Shown one piece after another: positions 6,839 through 15,729 of a DNA stretch of 64,000 bases. The DNA is from Bacteroidaceae bacterium. GTDB taxonomy: Bacteria; Bacteroidota; Bacteroidia; Bacteroidales; Barnesiellaceae_A. Location: positions 1 through 64,000 of the forward strand of contig JAFXJY010000004.1 of NCBI GenBank assembly GCA_017531985.1, written 5' to 3'. The translations under genes were made by a program, and so were the position numbers. Positions within the stretch are counted from its first letter, which is position 1. Every line of letters begins with the position of its first letter. A model generated the notes under the pieces. It was not told the origin of the DNA, searched no databases, and saw nothing but the letters and a program-made list of their open reading frames with translations.

Positions 6839-9304
6839 TTATTGCATACTCTGCTTACCCTCACCCGAACCACCGACGATGTCATCGTTGACGATGCCGC
6901 GATGAGCTTTCTTCACTTGTGCTTTGAGGCTTCCGAAGGTGTAAGTCACCGCAAGATTAAGTCGTTGGGCTCGCTGACCACCCTCACTGAATTGCTCAAA
7001 ACCATCGCCCCATGTGCGAATGCTATACATGTTGTATTTATTGAACATATTGTTGGCCGAGAGAGTTACTTTAAGTTTGTCGTCCAAGAAACGCTGTGTT
7101 ACACTGCATCCATAGTAATACCACATCCGCTCACTATCGAGCTGCATATGACCATCGGGCAGACCTCCTCCCATATTCACACTGATAGTTCCATCCTTCC
7201 ATGCCGTCCAGTTAAATCCGGCAAAAACCGAACCACCCCAACGGGCATCACTCATAGCCATGAGAGGAGCCGAGAAGGTCTTATAGGCAGGTTGCAGGTT
7301 GATGTAATAATTGAACTTGGGAGATGTCTGACCCGAGATATAAGCCGATAGGCCATACACCTGCTCGGTGGCAATATTGCCATAGGTGCTTCGCGTCACA
7401 CCGGTCTCCTGTTCAATGAAGAAGAGGGGCGAGATAGAGTTGGTCGATATCATGCCGAACCATTGCATATTAAGATTGAAAACGCCCTTAAAAATCGAAT
7501 ATCCTGCCGATATAGAGTGAGTCACTTCGGGTTGGAGGTCGGGGTTACCCGATTGCACGCTTTCGGGGGTTGTCCACTGCTCATAAGGCGACAGATATGT
7601 AATACCGGGACGATTGATACGCTGCGTATAGGAGAGTCGAAGCGACTCCATAGGAGAGAGGTTATAGCTGATAGAGGCATAGGGTACGAAGTTGCCATAA
7701 GGCTTGCCATAGTCGACCCTTGCACCACCTTGATTGTAGGCAGCATCGATAAAGGTCATTTCATATCGGGCACCCACCTTAAATCCCCATGAGGTGCGTG
7801 TAAAACCATATCCGGCATAGAGAGCAGCTATCTGCTGAGTATAGTCGAACTGTTGTGCCAGACCCATCGACTGCCAACGACCACCGTTGAGCATCATATA
7901 GTCGTCATGGCTATGATTGAGACGAGCTATATACTTGGCACCTGCCTCAATGGAGTGCATCGAATTGATGGGATTGTTATAATCTATCTGCACCGTATGC
8001 TCCTGTGCGTAAGCATTGTTTTCGTTCATCTGTCCTTCCATGGGAGCATTGAGAGTCTCTTCATCGAAAACAATAGAGTCGCAGTAAGCCGAGCCATCGG
8101 GATTATATTCATAACGATATGATGTAGTGAGTGTGTGTTGCGGACGATCGAATGTGTGTTGATAATCGAAGTTGGCCGACACACCGCCCCATGTACCGCT
8201 CTGATTAATGTAATCTATATAATTGGTCACCAGCGTACCATCCTGCTTGAAGGTTCGGTTCAGACCTCGTCCATTACCACCAAACAGTCCTATATTGCCC
8301 GATATACCGAGTGTGAAAAGATTGAGTGAATCCAACTCGTAGCTACTCTCGAACGAGAGGAAGTGATACTGTCCACCCATAGCAATGTCGCCAAAGGCAT
8401 TGGTAATAACTTCGGTACGATACATATCGGGATTGTTGTAATTATATCGCAACATATTACTATACTGACTGCTATTAAATCGACCGCCACTATAATTGAG
8501 CGAAGCTGTAAACTTTCTATGTTGCAATGTAAGGTAAGCATTTCCGCCAAATTGACCTTGCAACACCTCGCCGTATCCGGTAACCGAGCCGGTTACACCT
8601 GTCACATTCGAGGTCTCGGCACGAGCTGTGATGATATTGATAACACCACCTGTACCCTCAGCATCATAACGAGTAGAGGGATTGGTTATAACCTGTATAT
8701 CCTGTACACTTGCAGCAGGCATGGCACGCAGTACCTCTTTGAGGTTATTCTTAATCATCGCCGACTCTTTGCCATTGATAAGCACCTTGAAGTCGGACGA
8801 ACCATTGAGTTGCACATTATCTTCGGCATCAACACTTACCATAGGTACTTTACGCATCATATCGAGCAGAGTTTTACTATCCGACTCGGGATCGGCTGTC
8901 ACATCGTAAGTTATCTTCTCGGCATCGCTCTTAATGATAGGTTTCTGTGCTTTCACCACAACTTCTTGCAGTTCGGTCGATGCCTTCATCTCTATCTTAC
9001 CAAGGTCGTAAGTTGCCTCATTCGGCAATTCGACGGTCAACGTATAGGGTGAAAATCCTACCGAAGTAACTTCGATGGTATATTTATCACCTTGTCGCAA
9101 CTCCATGTTGAATACACCCTCTACATCGGCAGCCACACGAGCAGCCACCTTCTTATTCTTATAAGCACCCACCGTTGCATAAGGTATTGTTTCACCTCGC
9201 ACATCCAGTACTTGACCACTGATGGTACACACTTGTTGTGCCATAGCCACTACGCTCGATATCATACAACTGATAACCAGCAACATATAAATAAAACGTT
9301 TCAT
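6839..9304 (-). CDS. TonB-dependent receptor-like outer membrane beta-barrel protein
   Basis: An 821-residue outer membrane protein. It has a signal peptide (residues 1-22, ending VVAMAQ) and a carboxypeptidase-like regulatory domain (about 27-110, with GQVLDVRGETIPYATV and TSVGFSPYTLTV). A plug-like domain follows (about 125-230, LINGKES, IQVITNPSTRYDAEGTGGV), then a long beta-barrel with aromatic-rich strands (OMP_b-brl_3 type). It lacks the extended size of SusC proteins and no SusD partner is adjacent, so a polysaccharide role is unlikely. It is the last gene of an operon with an ABC-type exporter and a GntR regulator. Substrate unknown. Confidence 0.85.
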   Translation of the reverse strand: MKRFIYMLLVISCMISSVVAMAQQVCTISGQVLDVRGETIPYATVGAYKNKKVAARVAADVEGVFNMELRQGDKYTIEVTSVGFSPYTLTVELPNEATYDLGKIEMKASTELQEVVVKAQKPIIKSDAEKITYDVTADPESDSKTLLDMMRKVPMVSVDAEDNVQLNGSSDFKVLINGKESAMIKNNLKEVLRAMPAASVQDIQVITNPSTRYDAEGTGGVINIITARAETSNVTGVTGSVTGYGEVLQGQFGGNAYLTLQHRKFTASLNYSGGRFNSSQYSNMLRYNYNNPDMYRTEVITNAFGDIAMGGQYHFLSFESSYELDSLNLFTLGISGNIGLFGGNGRGLNRTFKQDGTLVTNYIDYINQSGTWGGVSANFDYQHTFDRPQHTLTTSYRYEYNPDGSAYCDSIVFDEETLNAPMEGQMNENNAYAQEHTVQIDYNNPINSMHSIEAGAKYIARLNHSHDDYMMLNGGRWQSMGLAQQFDYTQQIAALYAGYGFTRTSWGFKVGARYEMTFIDAAYNQGGARVDYGKPYGNFVPYASISYNLSPMESLRLSYTQRINRPGITYLSPYEQWTTPESVQSGNPDLQPEVTHSISAGYSIFKGVFNLNMQWFGMISTNSISPLFFIEQETGVTRSTYGNIATEQVYGLSAYISGQTSPKFNYYINLQPAYKTFSAPLMAMSDARWGGSVFAGFNWTAWKDGTISVNMGGGLPDGHMQLDSERMWYYYGCSVTQRFLDDKLKVTLSANNMFNKYNMYSIRTWGDGFEQFSEGGQRAQRLNLAVTYTFGSLKAQVKKAHRGIVNDDIVGGSGEGKQSMQ

Positions 9305-9346
9305 AGATATTATAGTATTAGAGATTTATTATTGATAAACTATTAT

Positions 9347-10366
9347 TTAGTCGTTAACCTTTATACCATCGAGACCTATTTTCACGACCTCTTTGTCACC
9401 CTCCTTTACAACCAGCCCTAAGGGTGTTATATGCACAGTAGCATCTTCCTTGTCGACTACTACCGCTCCCGAAGGCGAAACATCGACTCTCGCATCTTCA
9501 TCTTGTATCGTGATAGAACTTTTGATATCCACATCGGCAGTCGTGTCGGTTTGGAAAGATACAGCAACGTCTTTATTCTCTCCTATACGCACATCCAACT
9601 CACCCTCCAACACCTCTGTGGTGATAATACAGTCCTCAATAACAGCCTTACTGTTGCAGGCTTCATTCCATGAGCAACAACCTATATTGCTATCGAACAA
9701 CTCGATGGTTCGGCAAGTTTCCGATACACCCAATGCACCCATATTACTATCCTCGACCGTCAAGGCTACATTATCGCCCTTCATCGAGATAGCACCTATA
9801 TTGGTATCGGATACACGCAAGGATTTGCCGATAGTCTTATCGGTATAAACATAATACATTGCACCTACATTGGTATCTTTCATATCGAGGTCACTGTCCG
9901 TATTGACAACAAGCGTACTCAGGTCGGCATCATGAAAGCGGAGGTCGACAGCAGGCACTTGGTTCTCCACATCGAGTTGACTATTGGCTGGAAGTTCTAT
10001 GGTAAGACACAATCCATCAAAGACCGTTGCGTTGACTTTGTCAAGAACGACGATAATTGAATCATTACGCAGCACAGCTGTTACACCATCGGCAGGAATT
10101 ACGAAATTGACCGATTCCAAGGTATCGACAACCACCCCATTATAGGTTGTAACATTTATATAGCACTCGGGAATGTCAGTTGTATCGAGCGAAGTAATCT
10201 TCATCTTGTATGCCAACTGTTCTTCGGTATTGACATTGATATTCATTCCATTGGTTACAAGGTCTTTGATAGCCATTACATCCTTAGCTACAAGGCTGAT
10301 GTAAATAATAGGGGCTATAACAAGAGCCGACATTAACACGATAAGTAATATAGTGGATCGTTTCAT
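9347..10366 (-). CDS. Membrane-anchored surface protein, GIN/DUF2807-like
   Basis: A 339-residue protein with one N-terminal membrane segment (about residues 5-27, LLIVLMSALVIAPIIYISLV) and no lipobox. The remainder is extracytoplasmic and made of many short beta strands with recurring SNMGA- and DTNIGA-like turns (DTNVGAMYYV, DTNIGAISM, DSNMGALGV, DSNIGCCSW). This suggests a right-handed beta-helix as in putative auto-transporter adhesin head (GIN) domains. The motif D-[ST]-N-x-G recurs four times at about 20-residue spacing. It lies between a GntR regulator and a TonB-type barrel on the same strand. The family assignment is by pattern only; the function is unknown. Confidence 0.55.
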   Translation of the reverse strand: MKRSTILLIVLMSALVIAPIIYISLVAKDVMAIKDLVTNGMNINVNTEEQLAYKMKITSLDTTDIPECYINVTTYNGVVVDTLESVNFVIPADGVTAVLRNDSIIVVLDKVNATVFDGLCLTIELPANSQLDVENQVPAVDLRFHDADLSTLVVNTDSDLDMKDTNVGAMYYVYTDKTIGKSLRVSDTNIGAISMKGDNVALTVEDSNMGALGVSETCRTIELFDSNIGCCSWNEACNSKAVIEDCIITTEVLEGELDVRIGENKDVAVSFQTDTTADVDIKSSITIQDEDARVDVSPSGAVVVDKEDATVHITPLGLVVKEGDKEVVKIGLDGIKVND

Positions 10367-10507
10367 AGCAGTAATTTTATGATTTGTAATTTATTAGTTG
10401 AATTTTAAATATTCGACCTATTAATAATTCGTTCGACATCGGAAACCATCTTTCTATCTGTGTCACTCTATTGCACATCACAACACAGCCAATGACAGAG
10501 GTTCCCA

Positions 10508-10885
10508 TTACTTAATAATTTTGTTTTCCGCAAGATATTGTGCATAGTGAGCATCAATCTCCTCAATTGTAATATCCAACGTGTACAAGCGGTTGAAAAA
10601 CACCGGCAACTCCTCGCGGAAGAATCGTTCTCGTCGCAACGTTTTGATGCGTTGTTTCCCTTCGGGCGACACATAATAGCCTATACCTCGCTTGTTGAAG
10701 ATTATATCTTGCTGTTGCAACCACTCATAAGAGCGAACGACCGTATTGGCATTCACCTCAACCTGAGCCGCATACTCGCGAATAGAAGGAATACGCTCAC
10801 CGGGCGGAAACTTATTTTCGAGAACTTCATCACAGATACGCTCGGCTATCTGCAAATATATCGATTGATTATCACGAAAGATCAT
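10508..10885 (-). CDS. GntR-family transcriptional regulator, YtrA type
   Basis: A 125-residue repressor-type protein. It has an N-terminal winged helix-turn-helix (about residues 8-75: IYLQIAERICDEVL, FPPGERIPSIREYAAQVEVN, TVVRSYEWLQQQDII, GIGYYVS). A short C-terminal helical tail of about 45 residues follows instead of a ligand-binding domain, which is the YtrA subfamily layout. YtrA regulators normally control adjacent ABC exporters. Here two ABC-type genes lie immediately upstream in the same operon, with the membrane protein ending 6 bp before this start. A matching operator lies at the operon promoter (12570-12593), so autoregulation is likely. Confidence 0.9.
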   Translation of the reverse strand: MIFRDNQSIYLQIAERICDEVLENKFPPGERIPSIREYAAQVEVNANTVVRSYEWLQQQDIIFNKRGIGYYVSPEGKQRIKTLRRERFFREELPVFFNRLYTLDITIEEIDAHYAQYLAENKIIK

Positions 10886-10891
10886 AGCTCA

Positions 10892-11668
10892 TCATTTTTT
10901 AGTTTCATTTACTTCCATCTCGGCAATACGCATATAGGCAATAATCAAGTACATGAGTGAAGCCAATACCGAGAATACAATGATAAAAGTACCGGCTGCC
11001 GAGTCGACATCGTTGAAGGCATCTAATTGACCGTAAGCACCCGAACTGAGAGCATGGAAGGTAACCCCCACCAGCATGAGCAACATCACAACAAAGCCCA
11101 GCACCAGCGACAATCCGGTTGTTTTCAGGAAACTGTGACGAGTAAAAATCGTAGCTCCCATCAGATAGAAGGCTACACCTTCTACATACGATAGTATATA
11201 CATACCCAATAGGTCGGTATCAATGGATACTCCCGCATAAGGCATGGCCAACTGCGGTGCCGACAATGTGAACAAAGCTGTGACAAGCATTGCACAATAC
11301 TGTGCCACAAACAACATCACCGCAAACATCACCGGTATGTATAGATACAGATGTACAAGCATAGTCAAGAATTTCTCAAACTGCGATGCAGGTACAAGCA
11401 GGAACTTAATCTTACTGATACGCGGTGTGAAAAAGGCGGTCAGTGAACTTGCCGACACAATAGCAAAGATGTACATCGCTGCCGACAATGAAAAGAAATT
11501 GACACTTCCACCCGACAAGCTCATGATAACCGTAAAACATGCGGTAAGAATAATAAATTGGAGTCGCAGACTACGAAATTCGGCAAAGTATTTCATCAGG
11601 TAATTGCCGAAACGCGACACTGAGAAGAGTTGATTTTCCATATATAGATTGTGTAAAGGGTTAAACAA
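10892..11668 (-). CDS. ABC-2-like membrane permease subunit
   Basis: A 258-residue integral membrane protein with about six hydrophobic helices (for example FIILTACFTVIMSL, MYIFAIVSASSLTAFF, FAVMLFVAQYCAMLVTAL, LVLGFVVMLLMLVGVTF, FIIVFSVLASLMYLIIAY). It has no recognisable enzymatic motif. Its start overlaps the end of the upstream ABC ATPase gene by 8 bp, a sign of translational coupling, and it precedes the GntR regulator. By context it is the transmembrane partner of that ATPase. Substrate unknown. YtrA-linked exporters in other bacteria respond to cell-wall-active antibiotics, but nothing here proves that. Confidence 0.75.
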   Translation of the reverse strand: MFNPLHNLYMENQLFSVSRFGNYLMKYFAEFRSLRLQFIILTACFTVIMSLSGGSVNFFSLSAAMYIFAIVSASSLTAFFTPRISKIKFLLVPASQFEKFLTMLVHLYLYIPVMFAVMLFVAQYCAMLVTALFTLSAPQLAMPYAGVSIDTDLLGMYILSYVEGVAFYLMGATIFTRHSFLKTTGLSLVLGFVVMLLMLVGVTFHALSSGAYGQLDAFNDVDSAAGTFIIVFSVLASLMYLIIAYMRIAEMEVNETKK

Positions 11669-12494
11669 ACAACTGACTGAACACTTGCGGATGGTTGATT
11701 AGGGCATTGAACAAAACCTCGAAATCGACATGAGTCTCTATGCCTTGGGTGTTGGGTCTCACACCCACAAATCCCTCGGGAGTAAATGCCGAGTAGATGC
11801 AACCTTGCAAGTCGTCCTTCGATGTAGAATGAACAAACTCTAACTTCTCGGCAATGCGAACTATACTTTCATTGAGCATCATTGTGTTATCGTGCAACAC
11901 CAACACGCGGTCAAGCATATTCTCCAAGTCACGCACTTGATGAGTAGAAATGATAATACTGCGATCATCGCTCATGCCCAATGCCATCGCCTTGCGAAAC
12001 TGGCTTTTGGAGGGAATGTCCATTCCATTGGTTGGCTCATCCATAAAGAGCAGTCGAGTGTTGGTGGCAAGAGCAAAACTGACAATAAATTTCTTCTTCT
12101 GACCCATAGAATATTGCGACAACTTCTTGACCTCGGGCAATTCAAAAATACGGATATAATTATCGAATTGCTCACGATCGAACCTCGGATAAAACGATGC
12201 ATTATACTTCACATAAGTCTCAATCGATACCTCGGGCAGATCAAACTCCTCGGGCAAGAGATATATTTCCTGCAACATGGCAGGAGTTCGCTTACCTACC
12301 GGTGTGCCATCGAAAGTAATTGTACCTATCTGAGGAAACATCAATCCTGTCATCAAGTACAACAGCGTTGATTTTCCGCTACCATTCTTTCCCAGCAGAC
12401 CATATACCCCTCCGGGGGTTATCTCGAACGACAGTTTGTTGAGCAAATACTCATTACGACGGTATGAGAATGCCATTTCTTCTACTTTCAACAT
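11661..12494 (-). CDS. ABC transporter ATP-binding protein
   Basis: A 277-residue ATPase. Walker A is G35-K-N-G-S-G-K41-S-T. The signature motif is the divergent Y128-S-M-G-Q in place of LSGGQ. Walker B is LLFMDEPTNGMD (148-159), followed by the switch histidine H185 (STHQ). The C-terminal 80 residues are an accessory part seen in drug or antibiotic exporters of the ABC-2 class. It is the first gene of the operon, directly behind the promoter and YtrA-like operator, and its end overlaps the permease gene by 8 bp. Confidence 0.92.
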   Translation of the reverse strand: MLKVEEMAFSYRRNEYLLNKLSFEITPGGVYGLLGKNGSGKSTLLYLMTGLMFPQIGTITFDGTPVGKRTPAMLQEIYLLPEEFDLPEVSIETYVKYNASFYPRFDREQFDNYIRIFELPEVKKLSQYSMGQKKKFIVSFALATNTRLLFMDEPTNGMDIPSKSQFRKAMALGMSDDRSIIISTHQVRDLENMLDRVLVLHDNTMMLNESIVRIAEKLEFVHSTSKDDLQGCIYSAFTPEGFVGVRPNTQGIETHVDFEVLFNALINHPQVFSQLFV

Positions 12495-12569
12495 AATTTT
12501 TTTTTATTTTAAGGGTTTCTACTTTTTTCGTTTTCATCACTTCGACTGATGATGGTTTTGCACTGTTTT

Positions 12570-12602
12570 AGTGTATTAGTTTAATAGTACACTGCAAAGG
12601 TA
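12570..12602 (-). promoter_or_regulatory. Promoter and YtrA-like operator of the ABC/GntR operon
   Basis: On the minus strand the -7 box TACCTTTG occupies 12595-12602. Immediately downstream, overlapping the expected transcription start, is the inverted repeat AGTGTA-N12-TACACT (12570-12575 and 12588-12593). I recall the Bacillus subtilis YtrA site as AGTGTA with a 13-bp spacer and TACACT, so the half-sites agree exactly and the spacer differs by one. The operon encodes a YtrA-type regulator, which supports its identity as the operator. Confidence 0.75.
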
Positions 12603-12742
12603 TATAAACTTTTTATATCTCCAAAAAAAATCTCAAAAAAAATGTACTTTTTTGCAATTTTCGCAGAGTTGTAGTACTTTTACGCTTGCAAAGGAATAAC
12701 AACGAAACAAATACACATTATTAATAATAAAATAGCACAACT

Positions 12743-13069
12743 ATGAGCCAGAACAACGATTGCTTTTCATTCGACGATGATCAAGCGGTAGAATTTATCC
12801 GCCCACGTCTGCCACAAGAGATACAAGACAAATATAGCGACAACGAGATTATCTACATTGGTGACATCGTGTATGACTTCTACGAAAAAAAAGGATTCTT
12901 CGAAGATAACAACAACGACGATGTAGACCTTGATGTTGACGAGCTGATCGACTTTGTACGCCAATGTCTCCGTAAAGACAAGGATGCCCAATATGCCGAG
13001 GAAGATATTGAATACCTTGTACGAGGCGAACTCGACTACGAAGAACACCTTGGCATGTGGGAGGCTTAA
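12743..13069 (+). CDS. Small acidic protein of unknown function
   Basis: A 108-residue cytoplasmic protein without signal peptide, strongly acidic (DNNNDDVDLDVDELIDF, YAEEDIEYLVRGELDYEE). It has two similar segments: residues about 12-45 (IRPRLPQEIQDKYSDNEIIY) and about 65-95 (VRQCLRKDKDAQYAEEDIEY). The shared pattern is R-x-x-L, then a helix, then Y-[AS]-[DE]-[NE]-[DE]-I-x-Y. This suggests an internal duplication of a helical unit of about 50 residues. I do not recognise a family. It ends 2 bp before the next gene, with which it is probably cotranscribed. Confidence 0.7.
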   Translation: MSQNNDCFSFDDDQAVEFIRPRLPQEIQDKYSDNEIIYIGDIVYDFYEKKGFFEDNNNDDVDLDVDELIDFVRQCLRKDKDAQYAEEDIEYLVRGELDYEEHLGMWEA

Positions 13070-13071
13070 CC

Positions 13072-13719
13072 ATGATACGACTCAGATACATAGCCCTCAT
13101 TGCTTTACTGTGCATAGGCGTTACCTCCATCACATCAACAGCAAGCCCCGGCATCAAGGATCTCTTCAAGAAAAAGAATGAAGTTGCAACCTCCGTTCAC
13201 CCCGACCTGCCATCGCTCACCGTCGACGAAAACCTACTCATACCTGAGTTGGACAAAAAACAGAAAATACAAGCCCGCAAGATTCAGAAGCTGGAAGCCG
13301 ACCGATTGAGTAAAACCGAAGGTATAGAGGTAGAATTGCTACGCGATGAGGAAGTCATTCACGTTACCATTGCAGCATCACGACTCTTTGCCCCCAATCA
13401 GACCGCTCTACTCGGCAGTGCCGACCCTCTGCTCCGAGCCATCCTTCCATGCATGCGTGTTCCCGACTACTACCATATACTACTCGTCATGCATAGCGAT
13501 GACACAGGCAACGAGGAATATAACTACAATCTTACAACCGAACGTGTGTCGACCATATACGATTGGTTTGACAACTTCGGCGAGTGTGTCGACTTCGTAG
13601 TTCCTTATGCAGCCGGAAGTGCCGAACCGATACACCCCAACAACACCATAGCCGGACGTCACGCCAACCGCCGACTGGAAATTTTCATCATCCCTGCCGA
13701 GGCAATGTTCAAGAAATAG
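13072..13719 (+). CDS. Exported OmpA-like domain protein
   Basis: A 215-residue exported protein. The N-terminal signal segment is MIRLRYIALIALLCIGVTSI, with no cysteine lipobox. A charged linker rich in Lys/Glu follows (about 25-75). The C-terminal domain (about 85-210) fits the OmpA/MotB peptidoglycan-binding fold: LRDEEVIHVTIAASRLFAPNQ, LLGSADPLLRAI, YYHILLVMHSDDTG, LTTERVSTIYDWF and the closing GRHANRRLEIFIIP, where the NRR pattern is characteristic. The ATG at 13072 is chosen over the GTG at 13057 because it starts exactly at the signal sequence. It lies 2 bp after the acidic-protein gene. Confidence 0.8.
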   Translation: MIRLRYIALIALLCIGVTSITSTASPGIKDLFKKKNEVATSVHPDLPSLTVDENLLIPELDKKQKIQARKIQKLEADRLSKTEGIEVELLRDEEVIHVTIAASRLFAPNQTALLGSADPLLRAILPCMRVPDYYHILLVMHSDDTGNEEYNYNLTTERVSTIYDWFDNFGECVDFVVPYAAGSAEPIHPNNTIAGRHANRRLEIFIIPAEAMFKK

Positions 13720-13800
13720 ACTTCACACATTCCCCTCGCATCACATAGGCAAGGCTATACACAAAAAATTATCGAAAAACGATATTTATTTATTGTTTTT

Positions 13801-13831
13801 ATTGCATTTAATAAAAAAGTGATTATCTTTG
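13801..13831 (+). promoter_or_regulatory. Promoter of sppA-lpxK
   Basis: ATTG (13801-13804) and TATCTTTG (13824-13831) are 19 bp apart, giving a leader of about 120 nt before the sppA ATG at 13957. Confidence 0.6.
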
Positions 13832-13956
13832 CAATGACTTACAACTGCAAAGAGTATATATCACGCCATTACCCGATGTTACCCACGCAACATTTGTAGT
13901 CACAATATATACAGCACACGATGCACATTTAGTAACAACCAATAAATATATCTATC

Positions 13957-15729
13957 ATGAAGAAATTTTTCACAACAACATTTGCTTGCACATTAGGTAC
14001 ACTCATCGCCGGACTTTTACTCATAGTTCTGTTTTTCATAACTATGGTAGGGGTAGTAGCATCAACAGCATCATCGGGTAATGAGACCTACATTCCACAA
14101 GAAAAAACAGTACTGCGACTCACACTCTCAGGCTCACTGCAAGAACGATACAGCGAGGATCCCATGCAGAGCCTGATGTCGGGAGGCAACAATTCACAAG
14201 GCCTCGACCAGATACGCAAAGCTATCAAAGTGGCTGCCGAGAACGACAACATCGAAGGTATATACATCGATGCTCGCGGTCTATCGGCCATGCCGGCTTC
14301 AAGCGAAGAGATAAGACAACTATTAGTGGAATTTAAGCAACACTCAGGCAAGTGGATATATGCCTATGCCGACAACTACACACAGAACGACTACATCATT
14401 GCATCGGTTGCCGACTCGGTGATTATCAACCCCATAGGAACTGTCGACATACACGGATTGGGAGGCTTGCAAATATTCTACCCCGAGTTATTTGCCAAGT
14501 TGGGTATTGAGTATCAAATATTCCGTGTAGGTACCTACAAATCGGCTGTTGAGCCTTACATGTGCGACAAGATGAGCGATGCCAACCGCGAACAGACAAT
14601 GGCTTATCTTAATACCACTTGGGAGACATTTGCCGATGGAGTTGCCGCTTCACGCAACTTTACAACCGACTATTTCAACGACATAGCCAATTCTATCACA
14701 TCGCTTCGCCCCACCCGCGACATTCTCGCCTGCAATCTCGCCGACACGACCATGTATCGACCCGAGTTTGACGCTTGGCTCAAAACCAAAGTAGGAATTG
14801 ACAACGATAAAGAGATAAACTTTGCCTCAGTGGCACAATTGGCCTCTACTGCTCAGCCCGAAAACAAATCCAAAAACACAATAGCCGTTGTATATGCCGT
14901 AGGTGACATCATGGAGACCGGTGGCGAAGGTATCAACAGCGAGGACTTGGTTCCTGAGTTGACCCGCATCCGCAAAGACGATAATATCAAAGCGGTCGTA
15001 CTGCGTGTGAACTCACCCGGTGGTAGTGCTTATGCATCGGAACAAATATGGGCTGAACTCGAAGCTATACAGGCTGCCGGCAAGAAAGTCGTTGTATCGA
15101 TGGGCGACATGGCTGCTTCGGGTGGATACTACATCTCATGCGGTGCCGATTATATCTTTGCCGAGAACACCACTCTGACCGGCTCAATTGGCGTATTTGG
15201 AGCTGTTCCTTCGGCCGAGAAACTTCTTACCGAAAAGTTGGGACTCAAATACGACGAAGCCCGTACTCACAAGTATGGCAATCCTTTAAGCGGTGACTTT
15301 TTATACCGAAAATTCGGCGAAGGCGAAAGCATAGCCTTCCAACGCAGCATTGAAGAGTGCTATGACCTCTTCACCCGTCGCTGTGCCGAAGGTCGTGGCA
15401 TGTTGCAAGACGACATCAAGAAGATAGCCGAAGGACGTGTATGGGTGGGCAAAACCGCTGTCGAGCTGGGTCTTGTCGACTCGATAGGTAGCATCGACGA
15501 TGCCATTGCCTACGCTGCTCAACTGAGCGAAATAGAAGACTACAAAGTAGCCGACTACCCCACCATCAAGTCATCTTTCGAGAAACTAATGGAACAACTC
15601 GGCGGCACATCTCGCATCACCATCGCCTCTTGGATACTGGGTGAAGATGTCGAGTACTTGCAAGCCCTGCGTACCATTGAGAATACTCACCCCATACAAT
15701 GTCGTATGGAAAACATCACTATCGAATAA
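13957..15729 (+). CDS. sppA: Signal peptide peptidase SppA (67K type)
   Basis: A 590-residue membrane-anchored serine protease that degrades cleaved signal peptides. A single N-terminal membrane helix spans about residues 9-34. Two tandem S49 peptidase domains follow, as in E. coli SppA. The general-base lysine lies in the first domain (Lys195 in GTYKSAVEPY) and the serine nucleophile in the second (Ser388 in MAASGGYYISCGAD), matching the split catalytic dyad of the long form. LRVNSPGGSAYASE and TGSIGVFG are also conserved. Its stop overlaps the lpxK start (TAATG). Confidence 0.96.
   Translation: MKKFFTTTFACTLGTLIAGLLLIVLFFITMVGVVASTASSGNETYIPQEKTVLRLTLSGSLQERYSEDPMQSLMSGGNNSQGLDQIRKAIKVAAENDNIEGIYIDARGLSAMPASSEEIRQLLVEFKQHSGKWIYAYADNYTQNDYIIASVADSVIINPIGTVDIHGLGGLQIFYPELFAKLGIEYQIFRVGTYKSAVEPYMCDKMSDANREQTMAYLNTTWETFADGVAASRNFTTDYFNDIANSITSLRPTRDILACNLADTTMYRPEFDAWLKTKVGIDNDKEINFASVAQLASTAQPENKSKNTIAVVYAVGDIMETGGEGINSEDLVPELTRIRKDDNIKAVVLRVNSPGGSAYASEQIWAELEAIQAAGKKVVVSMGDMAASGGYYISCGADYIFAENTTLTGSIGVFGAVPSAEKLLTEKLGLKYDEARTHKYGNPLSGDFLYRKFGEGESIAFQRSIEECYDLFTRRCAEGRGMLQDDIKKIAEGRVWVGKTAVELGLVDSIGSIDDAIAYAAQLSEIEDYKVADYPTIKSSFEKLMEQLGGTSRITIASWILGEDVEYLQALRTIENTHPIQCRMENITIE

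Noticed and set aside
8363..9052. 229-codon frame on the plus strand
   Set aside because: Antisense to the TonB-type receptor, rich in His/Ile/Thr in a manner typical of mirror frames, and without features.
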